Shown: positions 32,378-39,658 of the stretch, one piece after another
Layout of the letters: every line of letters begins with the position of its first letter
How positions within the stretch are numbered: position 1 is the stretch's first letter
Assembly (NCBI RefSeq): GCF_014596525.1
Contig: NZ_MSJP01000091.1
Span: 1-59,259 of the forward strand
Length of the DNA stretch: 59,259 bases
Source of the DNA: Streptomyces sp. CBMA291
GTDB lineage: Bacteria > Actinomycetota > Actinomycetes > Streptomycetales > Streptomycetaceae
Direction: 5' to 3'
Position numbers and translations under genes: made by a program
The notes under the pieces: model-generated
Told to the model about the DNA's origin: nothing
Database searches by the model: none
What the model saw: only the letters and a program-made list of their open reading frames with translations

Positions 32378-34157
32378 GGTCTCCTCCGGTGTTCGTGGTG
32401 GTGAACGACTTCTGTGTGACGTTGTTGTTGTTGCCCACCGTCATGTTGCCCCGGTCGTTCTGGATGAAGAGGCCGCCTTCGGCGACCTGGACGATCTGCT
32501 GCTCGAACTCGGTGGTCCGGTACCCCGCCTCCCGCAGCGCCGACAGCACGCCGCTCGCGACCCGGTCCTGCACGCTCTTCAGATGACGGCTGACGTCCAT
32601 GTCCTGGAAGAGCGAGGCCGTGCCGTCGGAGCCCAGCTCGCGGACCGAGACCCGGGGACCTTCGGGCAGCGCGCGGGCGTGGCCGCCGGTGAGCAGCCGC
32701 CAGGCGTTCCCGAGCGCCCGCCCGATCGTGATCAGCGACTGCCCGGCGGAGCGCGGGGTCTGCTCGAGCGCCCAGACCGCCCGGCCGAAGAAGTGGTTGT
32801 GCCGGAAGCGGTGGGCGACCCGGTCCGCTTGCCGGTAGAGCGGCTTCACCGGGCGCAGGACGTGCGGCGCGACCTCCAGCATCAGCATCCCGCCCTGGGT
32901 GTGGACGCGGACGAAGACCGTGGTGACGACCTCCCCGTCCCAGCCCCCGACCCGGATCCGCAGGAAGTACCGGCGGGCCTCGCCGCCTTCCTCGATCGAG
33001 TCCGAGCGGTGCCGCTCGAAGCTCTCGGGGCCGTACGGGGCGGCGGTGCGGGCCGGGAGCCCGTCCACCGGCAGGAAGACGACCTCGTCGAGCTCCAGCT
33101 CGCGCAGCCGGTCCCGGACCGCGTCCCTGTCCTGCGGCGTACCGCGCGGCGAGGGCTCCCGCAGTGCTTCGAGAAGCGGGACGACGTGCCGCAGGATGGT
33201 GCTGTTGTCGAGCGGTTCGGGCTCGCCGTCGAGGTCTTCGCGGGGCCGCAGCTCGACCGAGAGCGACCAGGGCTCGTACGGCTCGCCCGCCCCGCAGAAC
33301 GGGTCGGCCTCGTCGTACAGGACGAGGGCGGAGCCCTGCTCGATGCGGACGAGGTCGCGCAGCCGCCGGAAGCGGACGCCCTCGGCCTGTTCGGCCGGGT
33401 CGGAGCGCCGGTCGGGGAAGCGGCCCCGAGACAGCTCCTCGGTGAGCGCGCGGGCGAACTGCCCCTGCTGGATGGCGACCGCCCAGGCGATGAGGAACGG
33501 CACCGCGAGGGTGATCAGCCCCTGCAACGCGCTTGCGGCGGCGGCCCCGGTGCCGAGGAGCCCGCCGACCACGTCGAGTTCGCCGGAGTCGCTCACGAAC
33601 ATCTCCCCCGCATTCTGCTGGGTGCCGAGGAGAAGGAAGAGGAACACCAGCACGCTCAGGACCAGCATCAGCCGCCCGTACCAGCGCAGCACGAAGGCGG
33701 GGACGGACCGGTAGAGCGGGGCGACGGCGGCCGGGCCGCGCACCCAGCGGGCCAGTGCCAGGAGCAGGAACGGGTAGAACAGCAGGATGACCAGGCCCGC
33801 GGTGAGAGGGATCGCCACGAGCCAGAGGGCGAGGATGCCGATGGACCAGCCAAGCTCGATGCGGCGGGCGCGCAGCGCGTGGGCGAGGACACGGGTGGCG
33901 TCGAAGCCGGACGAGGGGGCGGCGAAGCGCTCCTCGTGCACGTACAGCTCGTCGATGACCGCGTCCCGGTAGCCGGGGTCGAGGTAGGTGCCCGCGCAGA
34001 GCAGCCGGGTGGCTTCGCTGGTGGCCGGGTCACGGCCCGGGACGGCGGGCGGGGCGCCGGGCGGCGCGGGTGGTGGCGCTCCGGACGGGAGGCCGGGCGG
34101 ACTGTCGGATGGTATGGGTGGGATCGATTGCGCCAAGACTCCCCCGATGAGATGCAA
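32370..34157 (-). CDS. Large membrane protein with C-terminal RHIM-like motif
   Basis: About 595 residues. A Pro-rich N-terminus is followed by four hydrophobic segments (LGWSIGILALWLVAIPLTAG, FLLLALARW, GRLMLVLSVLVFLFLLLG and LQGLITLAVPFLIAWAVAI). A long cytoplasmic domain follows, containing LYDEADPFCGAGEPYEPWSL, LDEVVFLPVDGLPAR and RYFLRIRVGGWDGEVVTTVF. The final 35 residues include GNMTVGNNNNVTQ (M572-V580 is the RHIM-like core). The start is uncertain: TTG 34157 opens the frame, but TTG 34136 has GGGGGAG just upstream. I do not recognise the family; the co-linear smaller genes behind it are probably functionally linked. Confidence 0.82.
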   Translation of the reverse strand: MHLIGGVLAQSIPPIPSDSPPGLPSGAPPPAPPGAPPAVPGRDPATSEATRLLCAGTYLDPGYRDAVIDELYVHEERFAAPSSGFDATRVLAHALRARRIELGWSIGILALWLVAIPLTAGLVILLFYPFLLLALARWVRGPAAVAPLYRSVPAFVLRWYGRLMLVLSVLVFLFLLLGTQQNAGEMFVSDSGELDVVGGLLGTGAAAASALQGLITLAVPFLIAWAVAIQQGQFARALTEELSRGRFPDRRSDPAEQAEGVRFRRLRDLVRIEQGSALVLYDEADPFCGAGEPYEPWSLSVELRPREDLDGEPEPLDNSTILRHVVPLLEALREPSPRGTPQDRDAVRDRLRELELDEVVFLPVDGLPARTAAPYGPESFERHRSDSIEEGGEARRYFLRIRVGGWDGEVVTTVFVRVHTQGGMLMLEVAPHVLRPVKPLYRQADRVAHRFRHNHFFGRAVWALEQTPRSAGQSLITIGRALGNAWRLLTGGHARALPEGPRVSVRELGSDGTASLFQDMDVSRHLKSVQDRVASGVLSALREAGYRTTEFEQQIVQVAEGGLFIQNDRGNMTVGNNNNVTQKSFTTTNTGGDRG

Positions 34158-34229
34158 CTACCCTTCGTCCCCGCCGACTTGGCGGCGGGCAGGGGCGTCA
34201 GCATAGGGGAGACCGGACGTCCGTGTCCG

Positions 34230-34285
34230 GGGGAAAAGACGCCACCCCCGGGCCGTACGGTCGGTCGTACGGCCCGGGGGTGGCG
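34230..34285 (-). terminator. Terminator of mdh
   Basis: CGCCACCCCCGGGCCGTACG (34240-34259) pairs with 34266-34285 as a 20-bp perfect stem with a 6-nt loop. On the minus strand it is followed by TCTTTTCCC, so it terminates mdh, whose stop is 28 bp upstream. Confidence 0.92.
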
Positions 34286-34312
34286 GAATGTGGCTCCTCG
34301 CGGGAGCCGGGA

Positions 34313-35302
34313 TCAGATGAGGCCCAGCTCGCGGACCGCGTCGCGCTCCTCGGACAGCTCCTTGACCGAGGCGTCGATGCGGGTGCGGGAGAAGTCGTTG
34401 ATCTCCAGGCCCTGGACGATCTCGTACTTGCCGTCGGCGCAGGTGACGGGGAAGGAGGAGATGAGGCCCTCCGGGACGCCGTACGAGCCGTCCGACGGGA
34501 TGCCCATGGAGGTCCAGTTGCCCTCGGCGGTGCCGTTGACCCAGGTGTGGACGTGGTCGATGGCGGCGTTCGCGGCGGAGGCGGCGGAGGAGGCGCCACG
34601 GGCCTCGATGATCGCGGCGCCGCGCTTGGCGACGGTCGGGATGAAGGTGTCGGCCAGCCACGCCTCGTCGTTCACGACCTCGGCGGCGTTCTTGCCGGCG
34701 ATCTCCGCGTGGAAGATGTCCGGGTACTGGGTCGCGGAGTGGTTGCCCCAGATGGTGAGGCGCTTGATCTCCTCGACCGAGACGCCGGTCTTCTGGGCCA
34801 GCTGCGTCAGCGCGCGGTTGTGGTCCAGACGGGTCATCGCGGTGAAGCGCTCGGCCGGGACGTCCGGGGCGGCGGACTGGGCGATGAGGGCGTTGGTGTT
34901 GGCCGGGTTGCCGACGACGAGGACCTTGATGTCGTCCGCGGCGTGGTCGTTGATGGCCTTGCCCTGCGGCTTGAAGATGCCGCCGTTGGCGGCGAGCAGG
35001 TCGCCGCGCTCCATGCCGGCGGTGCGCGGGCGGGCGCCCACGAGCAGCGCGACGTTGGCGCCCTCGAAGCCCTTGTTCGGGTCGTCGAAGATGTCGATGC
35101 CCTTGAGCAGCGGGAACGCGCAGTCGTCCAGCTCCATGGCGGTGCCCTCGGCGGCCTTCACGCCCTGCGGGATCTCAAGGAGGCGGAGCTTGACCGGCAC
35201 GTCCGCGCCGAGCAGGTGGCCGGAGGCGATGCGGAAGAGCAGCGCGTAGCCGATCTGGCCGGCCGCGCCGGTCACGGTGACATTCACGGGAGTGCGGGTC
35301 AT
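34313..35302 (-). CDS. mdh: Malate dehydrogenase
   Basis: A 329-residue NAD-dependent enzyme interconverting malate and oxaloacetate in the TCA cycle. VTVTGAAGQIGYALLFRIAS is the nucleotide-binding start, LLVGARPRTAGMERGDLL the mobile-loop arginines, VVGNPANTNALI the middle, and TRLDHNRALTQLA then IWGNHSATQYPD the Asp/His catalytic pair. GYALLFRIA and the overall length match the type shared with cytosolic MDH. The ATG at 35302 is the conserved start. Downstream is a strong terminator; upstream lie palindromes that may be TCA-cycle control sites. Confidence 0.98.
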   Translation of the reverse strand: MTRTPVNVTVTGAAGQIGYALLFRIASGHLLGADVPVKLRLLEIPQGVKAAEGTAMELDDCAFPLLKGIDIFDDPNKGFEGANVALLVGARPRTAGMERGDLLAANGGIFKPQGKAINDHAADDIKVLVVGNPANTNALIAQSAAPDVPAERFTAMTRLDHNRALTQLAQKTGVSVEEIKRLTIWGNHSATQYPDIFHAEIAGKNAAEVVNDEAWLADTFIPTVAKRGAAIIEARGASSAASAANAAIDHVHTWVNGTAEGNWTSMGIPSDGSYGVPEGLISSFPVTCADGKYEIVQGLEINDFSRTRIDASVKELSEERDAVRELGLI

Positions 35303-35708
35303 GGCGATCTCCGTAAGACAGCTGGCGGTGGGGGTCCCTGCCCCTGGTGCGGGATAGCTCTCTTGATCGATCAGTGTCTCGACATGAAGAGATATCCAGC
35401 GATCAGGCTATCCGACCCGGACCGCGCTGAACCCCCACCCCCTTGTGGTCCGGCTCACTGCCGCCCGTCCGCAGCACCCGCCGGAGGGGGTCCCCGGGGC
35501 GGGAACGGGGCTTTTCCCGACTTTCCCGAAGCCCGGAACCCTCCTCCGTGTGTCGGTACGGCTCCGGGGCCGGGGCACGTGTCGGTACGTCTCCGGGGCC
35601 GGGGGGCCATGGTGCTACGGCTTCCGGGCCGGGGTGCGGTGTCGCTCCGGCTTCCGGGCCGGGGGTTCGGTCCCGCTACGCCTCTTCGGGGCCGGGGGTG
35701 CGGTGTCG
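35303..35708. other. mdh upstream region with operator-like palindromes, then minisatellite
   Basis: Positions 35364-35373 are the perfect palindrome TGATCGATCA and 35377-35392 the imperfect palindrome TCTCGACATGAAGAGA, both 60-90 bp upstream of the mdh ATG and in markedly lower G+C sequence than their surroundings. From 35548 to the end of the next gene lies a tandem array. No gene is visible in the gap. Confidence 0.6.
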
Positions 35709-35731
35709 CTACGGCTTCCGGGCCGGGGTGC
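35548..35731. repeat. About 30-bp tandem repeat overlapping the end of the DUF2690 gene
   Basis: Six degenerate units of the type GTGTCGCTACGGCTTCCGGG-CCGGGGTGCG. The 24 bases at 35614-35637 are identical to 35708-35731, and the latter encode the last codons and the stop of the adjacent minus-strand gene. The coding end is thus one unit of the array. Confidence 0.9.
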
Positions 35732-37016
35732 AGCCCTGGTCGCCGTCCGTGAGCGTGGCGCAGGCGCGGGCGGAGGACTCGGAGGCGGCGGCGACCATCG
35801 GGGTGTACGCGCCCGCCGTCTTCACCGCGCTCACCGACTTGGCCGGGTTCGACGGGTTCGAGGAGTCGGACGGGTTCGCCGTACCGGTGGTCCGCGCGAC
35901 GGTGGCGCGCCGTCGGGTGTCCCCGGACGCGACGCTCACCGCGTCCCCGGGGCGCGCGCCGCTGATCCGGGCCCACGCGGCTCCGCAGGTGCGGCTGTAG
36001 CGGACCTCGATCCTGGCCTTGCCGACCTCGGCCCGCGCGACGGTGACGGCGAGGCCGCCGCCGCACCCCATGGCCTCCGGGTCCCGCCCGGTGCAGTCGG
36101 CGCCCGCGCACTTCACTCCCGCCGGGAGGGCGGCGACGGTCGTGGGAGCGGGCGGCACGGTGCTCGGGACCGGGGTGGCCGCCCGCCGGTCCGGCCCGCC
36201 GGACCCGCCGAGGTCGACGAGGAGCAGCGCGGAGGCGACGACGAGCAACGCGCCGAGGATCCCGGCCCCGTAGAGCAGTACGACCCGGCGGCGGGAGAGC
36301 GGGGCGGCCGGGCGGGGACGCGGCGGGCTCGCGGCGGGGCCGATCGAGTCCACCCGGCGGATTCCGAGCGTGCGGTCGGGGTCGGGCGCGGGGGCGGGGT
36401 GGCGGCCGGGGGTGTCGTGGCGGCCATCAGGGAGGCCATCGGGGAGGACGGGGCGGCCGGGGGCGGAGTGGTGAGCCGGGTCCTCGCGGTGAGCCGGGTC
36501 CTCGTGGTGAGCCGGGTCCTCGCGATGGGCCTCGCGCCGGGCCGAGCCCTCGCGGTCGTCCTCACGGTGACCCTCGCGGCGGCCTCCCCCCACACGGATG
36601 GCCGCAGGGGTGCCCGTATCCGCTCCCGTACGGGCTCCTCGGCGGGTCCGGCCCCCGAAGCCGTGCCGTTCGATGTCGCCGCCGGACTCCCCCTCGTCGG
36701 CCTCGGGCACCTCCGGCCCGAGCCCTGCGGGCCGTTCCGGCGTCCGGCGGGTGGTCCAGGCTCGGGTGGCGCGTTCCCGCTGGGTCACGAGGGCGGCCGG
36801 GTCGGTTCCGGTCGCTTCGGCGAGGGCCACGACGGCGCTGCGGGGCACGGGCAGACGCGCGTTCAGATAGGCGTCCCACGCGGACCGTTCCTGTCCGGTG
36901 CGCTCGGCAAGGGCCACGATCCCGAGGCCGCTGCGGTCGACGAGGCGCCGGAGCCGTTCCGTGAACGCCCGTATGTCCGGGTCGAGTTCGCCGGGCAGCA
37001 CCTTCCAGGCGGGCAT
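35709..37016 (-). CDS. Helix-turn-helix membrane protein with DUF2690 domain
   Basis: A 435-residue protein. The N-terminal XRE-like domain reads LRRLVDRSGLGIVALAERTG and YLNARLPVPRSAVVALAEAT. A charged region with imperfect repeats (HREDPAHHEDPAHREDPAHH) leads to a membrane helix (VVLLYGAGILGALLVVASAL). The extracytoplasmic DUF2690 domain has paired cysteines in KCAGADCTGRDPEAMGCGG, then SRTCGAAWARISG. This transmembrane helix-turn-helix arrangement is common in Streptomyces and suggests signalling across the membrane; no target is known. The ATG at 37016 is the only plausible start. The 3' end lies inside a minisatellite, so the last residues may vary between strains. Confidence 0.9.
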   Translation of the reverse strand: MPAWKVLPGELDPDIRAFTERLRRLVDRSGLGIVALAERTGQERSAWDAYLNARLPVPRSAVVALAEATGTDPAALVTQRERATRAWTTRRTPERPAGLGPEVPEADEGESGGDIERHGFGGRTRRGARTGADTGTPAAIRVGGGRREGHREDDREGSARREAHREDPAHHEDPAHREDPAHHSAPGRPVLPDGLPDGRHDTPGRHPAPAPDPDRTLGIRRVDSIGPAASPPRPRPAAPLSRRRVVLLYGAGILGALLVVASALLLVDLGGSGGPDRRAATPVPSTVPPAPTTVAALPAGVKCAGADCTGRDPEAMGCGGGLAVTVARAEVGKARIEVRYSRTCGAAWARISGARPGDAVSVASGDTRRRATVARTTGTANPSDSSNPSNPAKSVSAVKTAGAYTPMVAAASESSARACATLTDGDQGCTPARKP

Positions 37017-37198
37017 GTGCGGTCCCCTCCCCCGGCCCCGTGCCCCCCTCGGGCCCCCGGCCTTCCCGAAGGATGGCAGGTCCGGGGGCGGCGCGCTCCC
37101 CCGATGCGGTGCCCGGATGGCGGAATGGTCACTTCCGTGCCACAGCGCTCCGACGGACCTTGATCATCCGTTGGCACGTACATGACCCTTGAATACAG

Positions 37199-37236
37199 CG
37201 GCGCCCGCCCTCCCACGGGGGAGAGGGCGGGCGCCG
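37199..37236 (-). terminator. Terminator of the folD-DUF3017 operon
   Basis: CGGCGCCCGCCCTC (37199-37212) pairs with GAGGGCGGGCGCCG (37223-37236), a 14-bp stem with a 10-nt loop. It sits 18 bp after the DUF3017 stop on the minus strand; the following sequence is only mildly T-rich. Confidence 0.85.
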
Positions 37237-37253
37237 TGTACACCGGTTCCGGG

Positions 37254-37871
37254 TTACGTCACGGTGAGATGGAGGACGTCCTCAAGGAACGGGATCTTCA
37301 GCCAGGGCTCCGGCTGCACCATGAGCGCGAGCATCACGATCAGGCCGCCCATCACCCCGTACGTGATCATGTCCGTGAAGCGGGACCGGACGGCGAGCAT
37401 GCCCACGGACGGCACCACCCGGCGCATCACGGCACCCACCAGGAGCGCGGCGCCGATCAGCAGGGTGCCGACCCGGAAGGCCTGTTCGAACGGGTCCACC
37501 CCCACCACGAGCAGCCCGAGCCCGGCGAGCACGAGCACGGTGAGCAGCGGCCACTGACGGGCGGGCGCCGGGGCGTCGCCGGAGGCCGCCCGGCCGCCGC
37601 CCTCGGGCCGCGAGGTGCTGGTGGTGAAGAGGAAACGACGCTTCCGCGCGGCGGGGGCCGGGACGGAAGCGGCGGAATCCACGGCGGAGGCGGCGGGGGC
37701 CGGTGCCATCGCCTTGGAGGCGGCCGGGGCCGCGCCCTTCGACGCCTTCCCGCCCCCTTCGACCGGCCTGTCCGACGTATCAGACCCGTCAGACCCGTCA
37801 GACCCGTCAGACCTGTCCGGACCCTCCGGCCCGTCCGGGTTCCCCGATGCCCCCGGGGCCCCCGAGGTCAC
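37254..37871 (-). CDS. DUF3017 membrane protein
   Basis: A 205-residue protein. The N-terminal half is low complexity (DGSDGSDGSDTSD, then Ala/Pro-rich and basic KRRFLF). Three membrane helices follow: PLLTVLVLAGLGLLVVGVDP, VGTLLIGAALLVGAVMRRVV and ITYGVMGGLIVMLALMV. DUF3017 proteins characteristically follow folD in actinobacteria, and here the GTG start lies one base after the folD stop. Their function is unknown. The Asp-Gly-Ser repeats come from a (TCAGACCCG)n-type 9-bp repeat in the DNA at about 37780-37810. Confidence 0.9.
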   Translation of the reverse strand: MTSGAPGASGNPDGPEGPDRSDGSDGSDGSDTSDRPVEGGGKASKGAAPAASKAMAPAPAASAVDSAASVPAPAARKRRFLFTTSTSRPEGGGRAASGDAPAPARQWPLLTVLVLAGLGLLVVGVDPFEQAFRVGTLLIGAALLVGAVMRRVVPSVGMLAVRSRFTDMITYGVMGGLIVMLALMVQPEPWLKIPFLEDVLHLTVT

Positions 37872-37872
37872 G

Positions 37873-38733
37873 TCAGAGCGCCGCGGCCGCGCGCTCGGCG
37901 GCCTCGACGACGTTGACGAGGAGCTGCGCGCGGGTCATCGGGCCGACGCCGCCGGGGTTCGGGGAGATCCAGCCGGCCACCTCGGCGACGCCCGGGTGCA
38001 CATCGCCGAGGATCTTGCCCTCGGCGTTGCGGGAGACGCCGACGTCCAGGACGGCGGCGCCCGGCTTCACGTCCTCCGGCTTGATCAGGTGCGGCACACC
38101 GGCGGCGGCGACGATGATGTCGGCGTTGCGCAGGTGGGCGGCGAGGTCCCGGGTGCCGGTGTGGCACTGGGTCACGGTCGCGTTCTCGGAGCGGCGGGTG
38201 AGCAGGAGCGGCATCGGGCGGCCGATGGTGACACCGCGTCCGACGACCACGACCTCGGCGCCGTTGATCTCCACGCCGTGGCGGCGGAGCAGGGTGATGA
38301 TGCCGTTCGGGGTGCAGGGCAGCGGGGCGGGCTCGTTGAGGACGAGACGGCCGAGGTTGGTGGGGTGCAGACCGTCCGCGTCCTTGGCGGGGTCCATCAG
38401 CTCCAGGATGCGGTTCTCGTCGATGCCCTTGGGGAGCGGGAGCTGGACGATGTAGCCGGTGCAGGAGGGGTCCTCGTTGAGCTCCCGGACGACCGCCTCG
38501 ATCTCTTCCTGGGTGGCCTCGGCGGGCAGGGTGCGCTGGATCGAGGCGAGGCCGACCTCCGCGCAGTCCCGGTGCTTTCCGGCCACGTACTTCTGGCTGG
38601 CGGGGTCCTCGCCGACGAGGATGGTGCCGAGTCCGGGCGTGATGCCCTGCTCCTTGAGGGCCGCCACACGGACGGTCAGATCGGACTTGATCGCGGTTGC
38701 GGTGGCCTTGCCATCGAGAATCTGGGCGCTCAT
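37873..38733 (-). CDS. folD: Bifunctional methylene-THF dehydrogenase/cyclohydrolase
   Basis: A 286-residue enzyme interconverting 5,10-methylene- and 10-formyl-tetrahydrofolate, which supplies PurN and PurH encoded nearby. YVAGKHRDCAEVG contains the active-site Tyr and Lys, followed by GYIVQLPLPKGIDE, DGLHPTNLGRL, the NADP site VVVGRGVTIGRPM and the C-terminal PGGVGPMTRAQLLVN. The ATG at 38733 begins MSAQILDGKATA as in homologues. The frame is open for 91 more codons upstream, but that stretch is not FolD-like. Likely co-transcribed with DUF3017. Confidence 0.97.
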   Translation of the reverse strand: MSAQILDGKATATAIKSDLTVRVAALKEQGITPGLGTILVGEDPASQKYVAGKHRDCAEVGLASIQRTLPAEATQEEIEAVVRELNEDPSCTGYIVQLPLPKGIDENRILELMDPAKDADGLHPTNLGRLVLNEPAPLPCTPNGIITLLRRHGVEINGAEVVVVGRGVTIGRPMPLLLTRRSENATVTQCHTGTRDLAAHLRNADIIVAAAGVPHLIKPEDVKPGAAVLDVGVSRNAEGKILGDVHPGVAEVAGWISPNPGGVGPMTRAQLLVNVVEAAERAAAAL

Positions 38734-38919
38734 GGAGACATCCTCCCGGATGACCCCCGCCTTGTTCCAATTCGCCCGCGCGGGACGGCTCCCCGGGCGG
38801 TGCGAAGGGTTGCAGTCGCACAACTCCGGGAGGTAACGACTGGACAAAAAGTCGACGTAACGACGACGATGATCCGCGAAGTGCCGCGGAAAGCGCAGGG
38901 GGAGAATCCGCTCATTCGT

Positions 38920-38977
38920 CATGAATTCCTCCACGCGGACCCGCGTCGTCCCCGCACAGAGAAATTCATGGAGGAAT
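38920..38977 (+). promoter_or_regulatory. Possible ribosome-binding-site-sequestering leader
   Basis: ATTCCTCCA (38925-38933) is exactly complementary to TGGAGGAAT (38969-38977), which contains the ribosome-binding site of the gene starting at 38984. An alternative 8-bp pairing, CATGAATT (38920-38927) with AATTCATG (38963-38970), uses overlapping bases and would exclude the first. The two helices are 35 nt apart and could form a translational switch if the transcript begins upstream of 38920. Confidence 0.45.
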
Positions 38978-38983
38978 CCCGCG

Positions 38984-39586
38984 ATGAGCTTCGGCGACTC
39001 GAACAACCCCTACGGCCAGCCCCAGGGACAGGGCCAGGGTCAGCAGCCCGGTTACGGCTACCCCCAGCAGCAGCCCCAGGGCGTGCCGCCGCAGCAGGGC
39101 TACGGCTACCCGGCCGCCCCTCCGGTCTCCCCGTACGGCGGCGGCGGTTACCCCGGCGCTCCCATGACCATGCCCGGCGGGGTGAAGGCCGCGCGCGTGA
39201 TGCTGTGGGTCCTGACCGCCCTCAACCTGATCATCGGTCTCGCGGTGATCGCCGTGTCCTTCACCCTCGACAGCGATCTGGCGGAATCGGGCGCGTCCTC
39301 CGAGGACATCGCGCTGTTCTCGGACATCGGCAAGGGTGTTCTGATCGTCGTGGGCGTCCTCTGGATCCTCTTCGCCGTGATCAGCGCGGTGCTCGCCCTC
39401 AAGTTCAAGTCCGGCGGCAACGGCGTCCGGATCTGCGCCATCATCTACGGCTCGTTCGGCGCGCTGTTCAGTGTCTTCACGCTGCCGCTCGGCATCGTGA
39501 CCCTGGCCCTCGCGGTCCTCGTCATCGTCTTCGTGGCGAAGTCGGACGGCTCCGCCTGGTTCAACCGGAACAAGCAGCAGTACTGA
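38984..39586 (+). CDS. Membrane protein with Gln/Gly/Tyr/Pro-rich N-terminus
   Basis: A 200-residue protein. Residues 1-65 are low complexity (PYGQPQGQGQGQQPGYGYPQ), typical of a disordered cytosolic tail. Three to four hydrophobic segments follow: AARVMLWVLTALNLIIGLAV, GKGVLIVVGVLWILFAVISA, and VFTLPLGIVTLALAVLVIVF. The polar C-terminus ends SDGSAWFNRNKQQY. ATG 38984 was chosen because GGAGGAA lies 9 bp upstream and MSFGDSNNPYG is the typical opening of this protein type. The ribosome-binding site can pair with an upstream complement. Function unknown. Confidence 0.85.
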   Translation: MSFGDSNNPYGQPQGQGQGQQPGYGYPQQQPQGVPPQQGYGYPAAPPVSPYGGGGYPGAPMTMPGGVKAARVMLWVLTALNLIIGLAVIAVSFTLDSDLAESGASSEDIALFSDIGKGVLIVVGVLWILFAVISAVLALKFKSGGNGVRICAIIYGSFGALFSVFTLPLGIVTLALAVLVIVFVAKSDGSAWFNRNKQQY

Positions 39587-39606
39587 TCGCGGCTGGTCCC
39601 GTACGA

Positions 39607-39648
39607 GGGGGAGGGGCCCGGTTCCACGTGAAACCGGGCCCCTCCCCC
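39607..39648. terminator. Bidirectional terminator with a parS-like loop
   Basis: A 17-bp perfect stem (39607-39623 with 39632-39648, GGGGGAGGGGCCCGGTT) lies between convergent genes and serves both. The loop side contains GTTCCACGTGAAAC (39621-39634), which differs at one base from the Streptomyces ParB site GTTTCACGTGAAAC. Confidence 0.85.
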
Positions 39649-39658
39649 ATGTCTCGCG

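Noticed and set aside
32583..35249. 888-codon plus-strand frame across the membrane-protein gene and mdh
   Set aside because: It lies opposite well-supported genes, has a low-complexity Arg/Gly/Asp composition and crosses the mdh terminator. It is a typical GC-rich shadow frame.
38734..39006. 91-codon N-terminal extension of FolD
   Set aside because: The frame is open, but FolD homologues begin at MSAQILDG and the added sequence resembles no known domain. It is intergenic DNA antisense to the next gene's leader.
39621..39634. Confident ParB parS site
   Set aside because: One mismatch from consensus and embedded in a terminator whose symmetry could create it by chance, so it is kept only as a candidate finding.
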